Positions 56,268-64,000 of a stretch of 64,000 nt of DNA are shown here, one piece after another. Each line of letters opens with the position of its first letter. Positions within the stretch are counted from its first letter, which is position 1. The DNA is from Sphingomonadales bacterium. Lineage in GTDB: Bacteria > Pseudomonadota > Alphaproteobacteria > Sphingomonadales > Sphingomonadaceae. The notes under the pieces were generated by a model. It ran no database searches. It was not told the origin of the DNA and saw nothing but the letters and a program-made list of their open reading frames with translations. The stretch lies in contig JAFLDB010000001.1 of NCBI GenBank assembly GCA_017302615.1, positions 186,001 through 250,000 on the forward strand, in the 5' to 3' direction. The position numbers and the translations under genes are program-made.

Positions 56268-56725
56268 TGCCGGGGATCCGCGAAGTCCGGCGGCTGCCCT
56301 ACAGCGCCGAACAGATGTACGATCTGGTCGCGGACGTGGCCCGTTATGGCGAGTTCCTGCCCTGGGTGGTCGCCACCCGGGTCCGGTCAGACAGTGAAAC
56401 GGAAATGGTTGCCGACATGCTGGTCGGCTTCAAGGCGCTGCGCGAGAAGTTCACTTCGCGCGTGATCAAGGACCGTCCGCGCCGGATCGAAGTGATCTAC
56501 GTCGACGGGCCGATGCGCGATCTCGACAATGTCTGGGACTTCAGACCGGCGGATAACGGTTGCGAGGTCGAATTCATGGTCGACTTCACGTTCCGCAACG
56601 CCATGTTCGAGAAACTGGCCGGACAGTATTTCGATCGCGCCTTCCGCAAGATGGTGACCGCTTTCGAAGAGCGGGCGGCCCAGCTTTACGGCAGCAGCAG
56701 CTCAAGCGCGACCAGCGCAGCCTGA
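56267..56725 (+). CDS. RatA/COQ10-like START-domain protein
   Basis: A 152-residue protein of the RatA/Coq10 family (START-like fold): LPYSAEQMYDLVADVARYGEFLPWV, with the hydrophobic-cavity strands and final FRKMVTAFEERAAQLYG helix. In mitochondria COQ10 binds ubiquinone; in E. coli RatA was described as a ribosome-association toxin. The lipA-ratA pairing here favours the quinone/lipid-binding role, by inference. Its 3' end overlaps the convergent cinA-like gene by 40 bases. Confidence 0.92.
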   Translation: MPGIREVRRLPYSAEQMYDLVADVARYGEFLPWVVATRVRSDSETEMVADMLVGFKALREKFTSRVIKDRPRRIEVIYVDGPMRDLDNVWDFRPADNGCEVEFMVDFTFRNAMFEKLAGQYFDRAFRKMVTAFEERAAQLYGSSSSSATSAA

Positions 56726-57177
56726 TGACGGATCCCGGCGCGGTCCTCGCCCTCGATCAGCTTCTCTTCAGCCACCAGTTCATCGCTGCCGCGGACCGCA
56801 CGGGCGAAGACCACCGTCCCGACCGGCTTCATGTCCGACCCGCCATCCGGACCGGCAATCCCGGTGATGGCCACGGCAACATCGGCCGAGCTGTGCTTCA
56901 GCGCCCCCTGGGCCATGGCCCATGCGCAGGCGATCGAGACGGCACCGAAGGCATCGATGATATCGTTCGAGACGCTCAGCATCTGGTGCTTGGCCTGATT
57001 CGAATAGGTCACGAAACCCCGGTCAAGCACTGCCGATGAACCCGGCACTTCGGTAAGCGCGGCGGTGACAAGGCCGCCGGTGCAGCTTTCCGCCAGCGCG
57101 ATCATGCGTCCCGCATCGCGGTTTGCGGCAATGACGCGCTGGGCCAGGGTGGTCAGGTCTGCTGGAAGAATGCTCAA
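56686..57177 (-). CDS. CinA C-terminal domain protein (NMN amidohydrolase-like)
   Basis: A protein of about 163 residues equal to the C-terminal domain of CinA (PncC), which deamidates nicotinamide mononucleotide. The core is IALAESCTGGLVTAALTEVPGSSAV, VTYSNQAK and VAITGIAGPDGGS. The start is uncertain: TTG at 57177 (LSILPADL) fits the family length; the open frame reaches 57435 inside ispDF without family residues. Its last 40 bases lie under the opposite-strand ratA. Confidence 0.9.
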   Translation of the reverse strand: MSILPADLTTLAQRVIAANRDAGRMIALAESCTGGLVTAALTEVPGSSAVLDRGFVTYSNQAKHQMLSVSNDIIDAFGAVSIACAWAMAQGALKHSSADVAVAITGIAGPDGGSDMKPVGTVVFARAVRGSDELVAEEKLIEGEDRAGIRHQAALVALELLLP

Positions 57178-57253
57178 GACACGAGAATCCGTCTGTTTCG
57201 AATCGCGGACCGGCCCTTGGTCCGGGGCGGGCGGAAAATCCAGCGCTATTCGA

Positions 57254-58399
57254 TCAGTCGCGCAGCAGAGTGGCTGCAGCCTGGGCGGCAATCCCTTCGC
57301 CGCGACCGGTGAAACCGAGCTTCTCGGTCGTGGTGGCCTTGACGCTGACCGTCTCGACCCCCGTGCCGAGCAATTCGGCAAGGCGCAGACGCATGGCCTC
57401 GCGGTGGGGGCCGATTTTCGGTGCCTCGCAGACAATTGTCACATCGACATTGCCGATCCGGTAACCGGCCTCGGCGGCAAGCTTGACGGCGTGCACCAGG
57501 AACCGGTCCGAGCTCGCGCCCTTCCACTGTGGATCGCTGGGGGGGAAGTGGCTGCCGATATCGCCACTGCCGATTGCGCCGAGGATGGCATCGACCAGTG
57601 CATGGATTGCCACATCGGCATCGCTGTGTCCGGCAAGACCGCGATCATGATCGATCTTTACTCCGCAAAGCCAGAGTTCCTCGCCGGTCGCAAGGCGGTG
57701 GACGTCATAGCCGGTGCCGACGCGAACGGCTGGCGCCGCCGCGGCAAAATCGCTGGCAAAAGTCAGCTTGTGCAAGATTTCGTCCCCTTCGACCAATGCC
57801 ACGGCCAGCCCGTCCGCCCGCGCAACCTGGGCATCGTCCCCGGCCGCGGCCGCTTCGGTCCAATTGCGATGTGCTGCCAGGATTTCCGCGAAACGAAAGG
57901 CCTGCGGGGTCTGCACGCGGCGCAGCGCCTCGCGCTGGGCTGGTGCGCCCATCAGGGCACCTTCAGCGGCGGTCAGGCTGTCGACCACTGACAGGACCGG
58001 AATCGCGCCGGGTTGAGCCTCCAGAGCGGCAACGAGCCGTTCGATAACCGCCAGCGGCAGCACCGGCCTTGCCGCATCGTGGATCAGGACGCGGGCGGGG
58101 GCGCTAACTGCCAGCGCCTCCAGTGCCAGACGGACCGACTGCTGCCGGGTGGCACCACCGGTGATCAGCCGTACGCCCGGAATGCCGGCCAAAGCCGCGG
58201 CGGCTATTTCGTCAGCGCCTTCAGGGATCGCCACCATGATCGGGCTGGCTCCCGCAGCCCAGAGGGCTTCGGCGGAATGGCGCACGACCGGCTTGCCGCG
58301 CCACAGCGCAAACTGCTTGGGCAGAGGCTGTCCAGCGCGCAGGCCTTGTCCGGCAGCGACGATCACGGCGGCAAAAGGCTGGGTTGCAGCGGAATCCAT
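57254..58399 (-). CDS. ispDF: Bifunctional IspD/IspF (2-C-methyl-D-erythritol 4-phosphate cytidylyltransferase / MECDP synthase)
   Basis: A 381-residue fusion of two MEP-pathway enzymes for isoprenoid precursors. IspD spans about 1-225 (VIVAAGQGLRAG, IHDAARPVL) and IspF about 226-381 (GTGYDVHRL, GHSDADVAIHALVDA, IGSHFPPSDPQWK, VTIVCEAPKIGPH). The fusion is a common alphaproteobacterial arrangement. It is divergent from dusB. Confidence 0.97.
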   Translation of the reverse strand: MDSAATQPFAAVIVAAGQGLRAGQPLPKQFALWRGKPVVRHSAEALWAAGASPIMVAIPEGADEIAAAALAGIPGVRLITGGATRQQSVRLALEALAVSAPARVLIHDAARPVLPLAVIERLVAALEAQPGAIPVLSVVDSLTAAEGALMGAPAQREALRRVQTPQAFRFAEILAAHRNWTEAAAAGDDAQVARADGLAVALVEGDEILHKLTFASDFAAAAPAVRVGTGYDVHRLATGEELWLCGVKIDHDRGLAGHSDADVAIHALVDAILGAIGSGDIGSHFPPSDPQWKGASSDRFLVHAVKLAAEAGYRIGNVDVTIVCEAPKIGPHREAMRLRLAELLGTGVETVSVKATTTEKLGFTGRGEGIAAQAAATLLRD

Positions 58400-58471
58400 G
58401 CCCTGCCGGTATAGGGTTGCCGCACGCGGAGCAATTCCCTATGTGCTGCCTAAATTTTAGGCACACGATCC

Positions 58472-59488
58472 ATGAACCCGCTTCCTCCCAGCCCCGGCCT
58501 TGCGCCGATCCAGATCGGTCCGGAAACCGTCGATTGTCCGGTGATCCTGGCTCCGATGACCGGCGTGACCGATCTGCCGTTCCGCCGCATGGTCCGCCGG
58601 TTCGGTTCCGGCCTCAACGTGACCGAGATGATCGCCAGCCCGGCCGCAATCCGCGAAACGCGCGTTTCGCTGCAGAAGGCGATGTGGGACCGCAGCGAGG
58701 AGCCCGTCTCGATGCAGCTGGTCGGCTGCGATCCGGTCCAGATGGGCGAGGCGGCAAAGCTGGTCGAGGATCGCGGTGCGGCGATTATCGACATCAACAT
58801 GGGCTGCCCGGTGCGCAAGGTGGTGAACGGCGATGCCGGCAGCGCCCTGATGCGCGACGTGCCGCTGGCGACCAAGCTGATCGAGGCGACCGTCAAGGCG
58901 GTCAAGGTTCCGGTCACGGTCAAGATGCGGATGGGCTGGTGCCATGACAGCCTTAACGCCCCGGAACTGGCCCGGATTGCCGAGGACCTAGGCGCAAAGA
59001 TGGTCACCGTCCATGGCCGCACCCGCAACCAGATGTACAAGGGCCACGCCGACTGGGGTTTTGTCCGTTCGGTCAAGGAAGCGGTTTCGATCCCGGTCAT
59101 CGTCAATGGCGACATCTGCGAGATTGCCGATGTGGCCAAGGCGCTGGAACAGTCCGGCGCGGACGGGGTGATGATTGGGCGCGGAGCCTATGGCCGCCCC
59201 TGGCTGCTGGCCCAGGTCATGCACTGGCTGAAAACCGGACAGCATCTTGCCGATCCTTCTCTGGACGAGCAGTTGGCGGTCATCCTTGAACATTACCAGG
59301 CCATGCTTGATCACTATGGTGCCGATACCGGGGTCAAGATGGCCCGCAAGCACCTTGGCTGGTACACCCGGGGGCTGCGCGATTCCGCCCAGTTTCGCAA
59401 CATGATCAACTTCGTCGACGATGCCGATGAAGTGATGCGGCGGCTGCGCGAGTTCTATGATCCGTTCCTGCAGAAGGCTGCCGCCTGA
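58472..59488 (+). CDS. dusB: tRNA-dihydrouridine synthase (DusB type)
   Basis: A 338-residue FMN enzyme reducing uridine to dihydrouridine in tRNA D loops. Motifs are [24 protein letters not shown] with the catalytic Cys, [27 protein letters not shown] and [13 protein letters not shown]. It precedes ntrB with a shared TGATG overlap, the arrangement known from Rhodobacter nifR3-ntrBC, so it probably is the ntr operon's first gene. Confidence 0.97.
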   Translation: MNPLPPSPGLAPIQIGPETVDCPVILAPMTGVTDLPFRRMVRRFGSGLNVTEMIASPAAIRETRVSLQKAMWDRSEEPVSMQLVGCDPVQMGEAAKLVEDRGAAIIDINMGCPVRKVVNGDAGSALMRDVPLATKLIEATVKAVKVPVTVKMRMGWCHDSLNAPELARIAEDLGAKMVTVHGRTRNQMYKGHADWGFVRSVKEAVSIPVIVNGDICEIADVAKALEQSGADGVMIGRGAYGRPWLLAQVMHWLKTGQHLADPSLDEQLAVILEHYQAMLDHYGADTGVKMARKHLGWYTRGLRDSAQFRNMINFVDDADEVMRRLREFYDPFLQKAAA

Positions 59489-60573
59489 TGGTCGATGCCC
59501 AGCGCCAGCTGCTGAGCCTGCCGATGGCGGTGCTGCTGCTGGCGCCGGGGCGGCGATTGTCGGCCGCCAATCCGGCGGCGGAACAGCTGCTGGGGCAAAG
59601 CTTCCGACGCCTCAAGGACCGTCCGCTGGAGGAGGTCCTGCACTTCGACGAGCCGCGCCTTGCCGCAAGGCTGGAGGAGATCGACGCCCAGCTTTCCGCC
59701 CGCGGCACCGCAATCAGCGTGCCGGGCCAGGCGCCCCGCAAGGTGGACGTGATGCTCGCTCCGGTCATCGACCAGCCCGGCTGGCAGATCCTGACCCTGA
59801 TCGACATCGGCGGGGCGGAAGCGCTGCGCGATGCACCCTCGGGCGGGGAGGAGGGCGTGCTGCGTGCGCCAGAGGTACTGGCACACGAGATCAAGAACCC
59901 GCTGGCCGGGATCCGCGGTGCCGCCCAGCTGCTGGGTCGCAAGCTGACCGGCAAGGATCTGGCCATGACCGATCTGATCGCCGACGAGGTTGACCGGATC
60001 GCCAAGCTGATCGATCAGATGCAGTCGCTGTCCCGCCGCACCGCACCGGAACTGTCGCCTTGCAATCTTCACGAAGCGATCCGCCGGGCTCGCGCAGTGA
60101 TCGAGGCTGGGGGCAAGGCCCCGCCGATCATCGAGGAGTTCGACCCCTCGCTACCGCCGGTGCTGGGCAATGCCGATGCGCTGGTGCAGGTGCTGATCAA
60201 CCTGCTGGCCAATGCCGCCGATGCGACCGCCGGGCAGGACGACCGCCGGATCGTGATCCGCACCCGCTTTGCCAGCGGCCTGCAACTGCATGGCGGGATC
60301 GATGGCGCCGCATTGCGCCTGCCGATCGAACTGCGGATCAGCGACAATGGCCCCGGCATAGCCCCGCACCTGGTAGATCACGTGTTCGAGCCTTTCGTCA
60401 CGTCCAAGAAGAGCGGGCAAGGACTGGGGCTGGCGCTGGTCCGCCGCTTGCTGCGTGACATGAACGCGCGCATCAGCCACGACCGCGATGAGGCGGGCGG
60501 CTGGACTCATTTCCGGGTTCACCTGCCCTTGGCCGAGGATCGCCGTCGCATGCTGCGCGAGGAGGCGGCATGA
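59488..60573 (+). CDS. ntrB: Nitrogen regulation sensor histidine kinase NtrB
   Basis: A 361-residue cytosolic kinase. An N-terminal PAS-like region (1-110) is followed by the H box with His133 (LAHEIKNPLAGIRGAAQLL), then N box LINLLANAADAT, G1 SDNGPGIAP and G2 GQGLGLALV. Under nitrogen limitation it phosphorylates NtrC; GlnB-type PII proteins switch it to a phosphatase (family knowledge). The ATG overlaps dusB and its stop overlaps ntrC by four bases. Confidence 0.96.
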   Translation: MVDAQRQLLSLPMAVLLLAPGRRLSAANPAAEQLLGQSFRRLKDRPLEEVLHFDEPRLAARLEEIDAQLSARGTAISVPGQAPRKVDVMLAPVIDQPGWQILTLIDIGGAEALRDAPSGGEEGVLRAPEVLAHEIKNPLAGIRGAAQLLGRKLTGKDLAMTDLIADEVDRIAKLIDQMQSLSRRTAPELSPCNLHEAIRRARAVIEAGGKAPPIIEEFDPSLPPVLGNADALVQVLINLLANAADATAGQDDRRIVIRTRFASGLQLHGGIDGAALRLPIELRISDNGPGIAPHLVDHVFEPFVTSKKSGQGLGLALVRRLLRDMNARISHDRDEAGGWTHFRVHLPLAEDRRRMLREEAA

Positions 60574-61973
60574 ACATCCTGCTGGTTGAGGACGATCCTT
60601 CGATCGCGCTAGTCATCACCGCCGCGCTGGAAGCCGAGGGAATGACGGTGACCGAGTGCGATTCCATCGCCGAGCGGGACCGCCTGATTGCCGGGCAGAG
60701 CTTTGATGCCATGGTCACCGACGTGATGCTGACCGATGGCGACGGTATCGAGACGATCGGCACCGTCCGCGCCGCCGCGCCTGACATGCCGATCATCATT
60801 CTCTCGGCCCAGAATACACTCGATACGGCGGTCCGCGCCAGTGATACCGGGGCCTTTGAGTATTTTCCCAAACCGTTCGACATTGACGAACTGGCCCGCA
60901 CGGTGCGGCAGGCAGTCGGCCAGTCCTCCGCGCGCCGTTCCAGCGATGGCGATGCGCCGGAAGCGGGACTGCCGCTGGTTGGCCGCTCTGCCGCCATGCA
61001 GGCGGTTTATCGGATGATCACCCGGGTCCTGCGCAATGACCTGACCGTCCTCGTGCTGGGCGAAAGCGGCACCGGCAAGGAGCTAGTGGCTGAAGCGATC
61101 CACGAACTGGGCCACCGCAAGACCGGGCCGTTCGTCGCGGTCAACACTGCCGCCATTCCGGCTGACCTCATTGAAAGCGAGCTGTTCGGGCACGAGAAGG
61201 GCGCCTTCACCGGAGCTGTCGCTCGACATGCCGGAAAGTTCGAACAGGCCAACGGCGGCACGCTGTTCCTGGACGAGATCGGTGACATGCCGCTTGATGC
61301 CCAGACCCGGCTGCTGCGCGCGCTGCAATCGGGCCGGATCCGCCGGGTTGGCGGGCGAGAGGAAATCGCCGTCGATGTGCGGATCATCGCCGCCACCAAC
61401 CGCGATCTGGAACCGATGATTGCGGCCGGCACCTTCCGCGAAGACCTCTATTACCGACTCAACGTGGTGCCCATTACCCTGCCGCCGCTGCGCGAACGGC
61501 GCGACGATATTCCCGCGCTCGCTCGCCACTTCCTGCAACTGGCCGCGGGCGAGGGCCTGCCGCGCCATTCGCTGGGCGATGATGCCGCCGCCCTGCTGGC
61601 CCGCCAGCCGTGGCGCGGCAACGTGCGCGAACTGCGCAATTTCATCTACCGGGTCGCACTCCTTGTCCGGGAGGAGCGGATCGAGGCAGAAACGCTGGCT
61701 CCGCTGCTGATCCCGATCGAGCGCGAAGGGGAAGGGGAGCCTGGTGGCAGCCTGGAGCATGCGGTCGATCACTGGCTGGTGACCCATCGTCCGGCCCCCG
61801 GAACGGTCTATGATGCCGCATTGGCGGCGTTTGAGCGGCCGCTTTTCATAGCGGCGCTGCGTCAGACCCAGGGCAATCAGTTGCGCGCGGCGCAGCTGCT
61901 TGGAATCAACCGTAACACCTTGCGCAAGCGTTTGACCGATCTGTCGATCGACCCGGGCGAGGGCTTGCGCTGA
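60570..61973 (+). CDS. ntrC: Nitrogen regulation response regulator NtrC
   Basis: A 467-residue sigma-54 activator. The receiver (1-120) has the acidic pair Asp8/Asp9, phospho-acceptor Asp51 (VTDVMLTDGDG) and Lys in FPKPFD. The AAA+ domain (about 142-375) has GESGTGKE, GAFTGA (sigma-54 contact), LFLDEIGD and the sensor regions. A Fis-type helix-turn-helix closes it (LRAAQLLGINRNTLRKRL). It activates nitrogen-scavenging genes after phosphorylation. Confidence 0.97.
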   Translation: MNILLVEDDPSIALVITAALEAEGMTVTECDSIAERDRLIAGQSFDAMVTDVMLTDGDGIETIGTVRAAAPDMPIIILSAQNTLDTAVRASDTGAFEYFPKPFDIDELARTVRQAVGQSSARRSSDGDAPEAGLPLVGRSAAMQAVYRMITRVLRNDLTVLVLGESGTGKELVAEAIHELGHRKTGPFVAVNTAAIPADLIESELFGHEKGAFTGAVARHAGKFEQANGGTLFLDEIGDMPLDAQTRLLRALQSGRIRRVGGREEIAVDVRIIAATNRDLEPMIAAGTFREDLYYRLNVVPITLPPLRERRDDIPALARHFLQLAAGEGLPRHSLGDDAAALLARQPWRGNVRELRNFIYRVALLVREERIEAETLAPLLIPIEREGEGEPGGSLEHAVDHWLVTHRPAPGTVYDAALAAFERPLFIAALRQTQGNQLRAAQLLGINRNTLRKRLTDLSIDPGEGLR

Positions 61974-62037
61974 ACCTTGGTGCAGGGCGGCGATTTGCCT
62001 TGCACTCTTGCAACAGTGGTGTTGTATTCGCGCAACG

Positions 62038-64000
62038 ATGGAGCAGCCCGGTTCCCTGATGCGCGCCAAACGCTGGCCTAACTGGTGGCGGCGCGTGCTT
62101 ATCTGGGCCCGCAAGGCCAATGTCATCGCCACGCTGGAAGTGGGCTCGGTTGTTGCCTTCCTGCTGATGACGGCGCTGACCTGGTACAATTTTTCTGCTC
62201 CCGCCGATCCCGGAACACTGGTTTCAACCGAGCTGACCGCATCGCTGCTCGTCGGAACGCTGGTTCCGGCCATGGCGATCCTAGTCCTGCTAGGCCGGCG
62301 TTTGGCCTTGCGCCGGGCGCGCGAGCGGGCCGGGGGCAGCGGCGGGCACCTCCACGTACGGCTCGTGTTCCTGTTCTCGCTGATCTCGGCCGTCCCGACC
62401 CTGCTGGTCGTCATTTTCGCCTCGGTTCTGTTCCAGACCGGGGTCGAATTCTGGTTCTCGGACAAGTCCCGTGGCCTGATCGAGAACGCCAACCAGCTCG
62501 CCAGGGCCTATTACGAACAGACCGAGCGCGATCTTGAGCTGGAATCGCTGGCCATGGCAGCTGACCTGGGAGATTTCCTCAGCAAGGAGCCGCTAAGCAG
62601 CAACGCCTTTCCCGAATACTATTCGTATCAGGTCCATCAGCGCCGGATCAGCGAATCCACCATCCTGCAAAAGGGCAGCGACGGGGCCTTGCACCGGGCC
62701 GCCCTTGCCCGCGGGCCGGACCCGCTGACCGAACAGGTTTCGATTGCGGTGCTGCGGCAACTCGATGCCGGGGCACCGATCGTGGTCAGTTCCACCGGCA
62801 ATTCGATCCAGGCGGTCACGCCGATCGACCGGCGGGCCGGCATCTACCTCTACACCGCGCGAAAATCCGACCTGCTATCGACCGGCTATGCCCAGAACGT
62901 GCTCAGATCCTATGAGGAGACGACCCAGCGCGCCCGGATTCAGCAATTGCGCGTCAATGTCGCCCTGTTCGTGGTCAGCCTGGCTCTGGTTGGCCTGTCG
63001 GTTTGGTTTGCCTTGCGCTTTGCCGACCGGCAGGTGGAACCGCTTTACGATCTGGTCGATGCCGCGCGCGAAGTGGGGGCCGGCAACTTTGCCATGCGGG
63101 TGGAAGGGCGAACGGGGACCGACGAAATCGGTCTGCTCAACCGGGCCTTCAACCGCATGACCCAGCAACTTGACCGGCAGACCCAGGCGCTGGTCGGGGC
63201 GAACCAGCAGCTCGACGAACGCCGCGCCTTCATCGAAGCCGTGCTCGAATCGGTTACCGCAGGGATCATCTCGGCCGACGAGGACGGGCGGATCCGCCTG
63301 ATCAACGGTCCGGCCCAGAAGCTGCTGCTCGATCCGGGCGCGGAACCGCCGATTGGCCTGAAGCTCTCGGAGATCGCGCCGGAAATCGCCGCTCTGGCCG
63401 AAAGCGGGCGCAGCGGCGGCGTCGTCCAGTACGCGCGGGGCAGCGACCTCCTGACCCTTGCGGTCAAGGCGGCTCGGGCCAGCACCGGGACTGTGGTGAC
63501 GTTCGAGGATATCACCCGCCAGTTGCTCGATCAGCGGCAAGCGGCCTGGTCGGACGTCGCGCGGCGCATCGCGCATGAGATCAAGAACCCCCTGACCCCG
63601 ATCCAGCTGGCCACCGAGCGGCTCAAGCGCCGCTATACCAAGCTGGTTTCTGCGGATGCGGAACTGTTCGAGGAGCTGACCGGAACCATCATTCGCCAGG
63701 TGGGAGACCTGCGCCGGATGGTGGACGAATTCTCCAGCTTTGCCCGCCTGCCAAAGCCCGTGTTCCGAGGGGAGGACCCGGTCGATCTCGCCCGGCAGGC
63801 GCTGTTCCTGCAGGAAGTTTCGCGGCCGGACATCAACTTTGCCTTTTCGAGCAGCGGCGAGATCGGGATCATCGCTTGCGACCGGCACCAGTTCGGCCAG
63901 GCCATGACCAATGTGCTCAAGAACGCGGTCGAAGCAATCGAGGCACAGCAGAAGGCCGGTGACGCTGCTTACAGGGGCAGGATCACCCTGACCCTGACCG
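62038..64000 (+). CDS. ntrY: Nitrogen regulation sensor kinase NtrY (partial, runs off the end)
   Basis: The frame opens at ATG 62038 and stays open to the window end (654 codons seen), so the C-terminal ATPase domain is cut off. Three membrane helices occur within the first 130 residues, then an extracytoplasmic stretch, another helix near 305-330, a HAMP-like region (RTGTDEIGLLNRAFNRMTQQL), a PAS-like segment (about 385-480) and the H box with His513 (IAHEIKNPLTPIQL). With NtrX, expected downstream, it forms a second nitrogen/redox sensing pair. A 64-base gap separates it from ntrC. Confidence 0.95.
   Translation, partial: MEQPGSLMRAKRWPNWWRRVLIWARKANVIATLEVGSVVAFLLMTALTWYNFSAPADPGTLVSTELTASLLVGTLVPAMAILVLLGRRLALRRARERAGGSGGHLHVRLVFLFSLISAVPTLLVVIFASVLFQTGVEFWFSDKSRGLIENANQLARAYYEQTERDLELESLAMAADLGDFLSKEPLSSNAFPEYYSYQVHQRRISESTILQKGSDGALHRAALARGPDPLTEQVSIAVLRQLDAGAPIVVSSTGNSIQAVTPIDRRAGIYLYTARKSDLLSTGYAQNVLRSYEETTQRARIQQLRVNVALFVVSLALVGLSVWFALRFADRQVEPLYDLVDAAREVGAGNFAMRVEGRTGTDEIGLLNRAFNRMTQQLDRQTQALVGANQQLDERRAFIEAVLESVTAGIISADEDGRIRLINGPAQKLLLDPGAEPPIGLKLSEIAPEIAALAESGRSGGVVQYARGSDLLTLAVKAARASTGTVVTFEDITRQLLDQRQAAWSDVARRIAHEIKNPLTPIQLATERLKRRYTKLVSADAELFEELTGTIIRQVGDLRRMVDEFSSFARLPKPVFRGEDPVDLARQALFLQEVSRPDINFAFSSSGEIGIIACDRHQFGQAMTNVLKNAVEAIEAQQKAGDAAYRGRITLTLT

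Noticed and set aside
56267-56725. A RatA-RatB toxin-antitoxin pair
   Set aside because: No RatB-like ubiquitin-fold gene is adjacent. The neighbours are lipA and a cinA-like gene, so the START/COQ10-like reading is preferred over toxin.
61974-62037. NtrC-type or sigma-54 control sites between ntrC and ntrY
   Set aside because: Some partial dyads (TTGCAAC ... GTTG) occur, but no TGCACC-N5-GGTGCA or GG-N10-GC pattern at proper spacing was found.
1-64000. CRISPR arrays, insertion sequences, phage genes, rRNA
   Set aside because: No direct repeat array, transposase, integrase, terminal inverted repeat or rRNA-like stretch was seen. The region looks like stable core chromosome.

Overview
The window is a GC-rich, densely coded chromosomal segment from an alphaproteobacterium. 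Gene content and order point to Sphingomonadales, of the Erythrobacter/Novosphingobium type. The clues are the nuoLMN-birA-coaX-rnj run, the lipA-ratA / cinA-ispDF / dusB-ntrBC-ntrY block, a fused IspDF, a PdhB with an N-terminal lipoyl domain, TrmFO and GTTC-N7-GTTC SOS boxes. This placement is inferred from families; no database was searched. No insertion sequence, prophage, CRISPR array or rRNA was seen.

Layout. 1-7013 (+): end of the complex I operon (nuoL partial, nuoM, nuoN), biotin-protein ligase, type III pantothenate kinase, RNase J and a small membrane protein. 7010-13751: a large membrane-anchored coiled-coil protein (-), facing a four-gene (+) cluster that encodes an Hpt-like protein, a nucleotidyltransferase-like membrane protein, a helical protein of unknown function and a histidine-kinase-like protein. 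The Hpt-like and kinase-like proteins both lack the phosphoacceptor histidine. 13761-18262: citrate synthase (-), ComEC (+), LexA (-) with two SOS boxes. 18413-26825 (-): a trp operon (trpE, trpG, trpD, trpC) behind ppiD, interrupted by two alpha/beta hydrolases and a YcxB-like gene. 27033-35731: tpiA, secG, pyrG, an Hsp20 gene (-) with a probable heat-shock promoter and ROSE-type RNA thermometer, grxC, a nitrilase-family amidase, DUF1178, tRNA-Arg(CCU), an FtsB-like gene, pdhA and pdhB.

35735-41572 (-): two successive TadG-TadE-TadE triplets for a Flp/Tad pilus. 41728-49706: a squalene/phytoene-synthase-like protein, EF-hand protein, beta-barrel protein, trmFO, a YhhN-like protein, a Sel1-repeat secreted protein, two paralogous small secreted proteins and a TauD-type dioxygenase. 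49767-55276: DUF952, gyrA, a periplasmic repeat protein and beta-carbonic anhydrase. 55341-64000: lipA, ratA, cinA-like, ispDF, dusB, ntrB, ntrC and the start of ntrY, which runs off the end.

Most genes are housekeeping. The least explained parts are the 7.0-13.8 kb cluster of apparent pseudo-signalling proteins, the paired Tad triplets, the hsp20 leader and the structured 479-base gap after pyrG.
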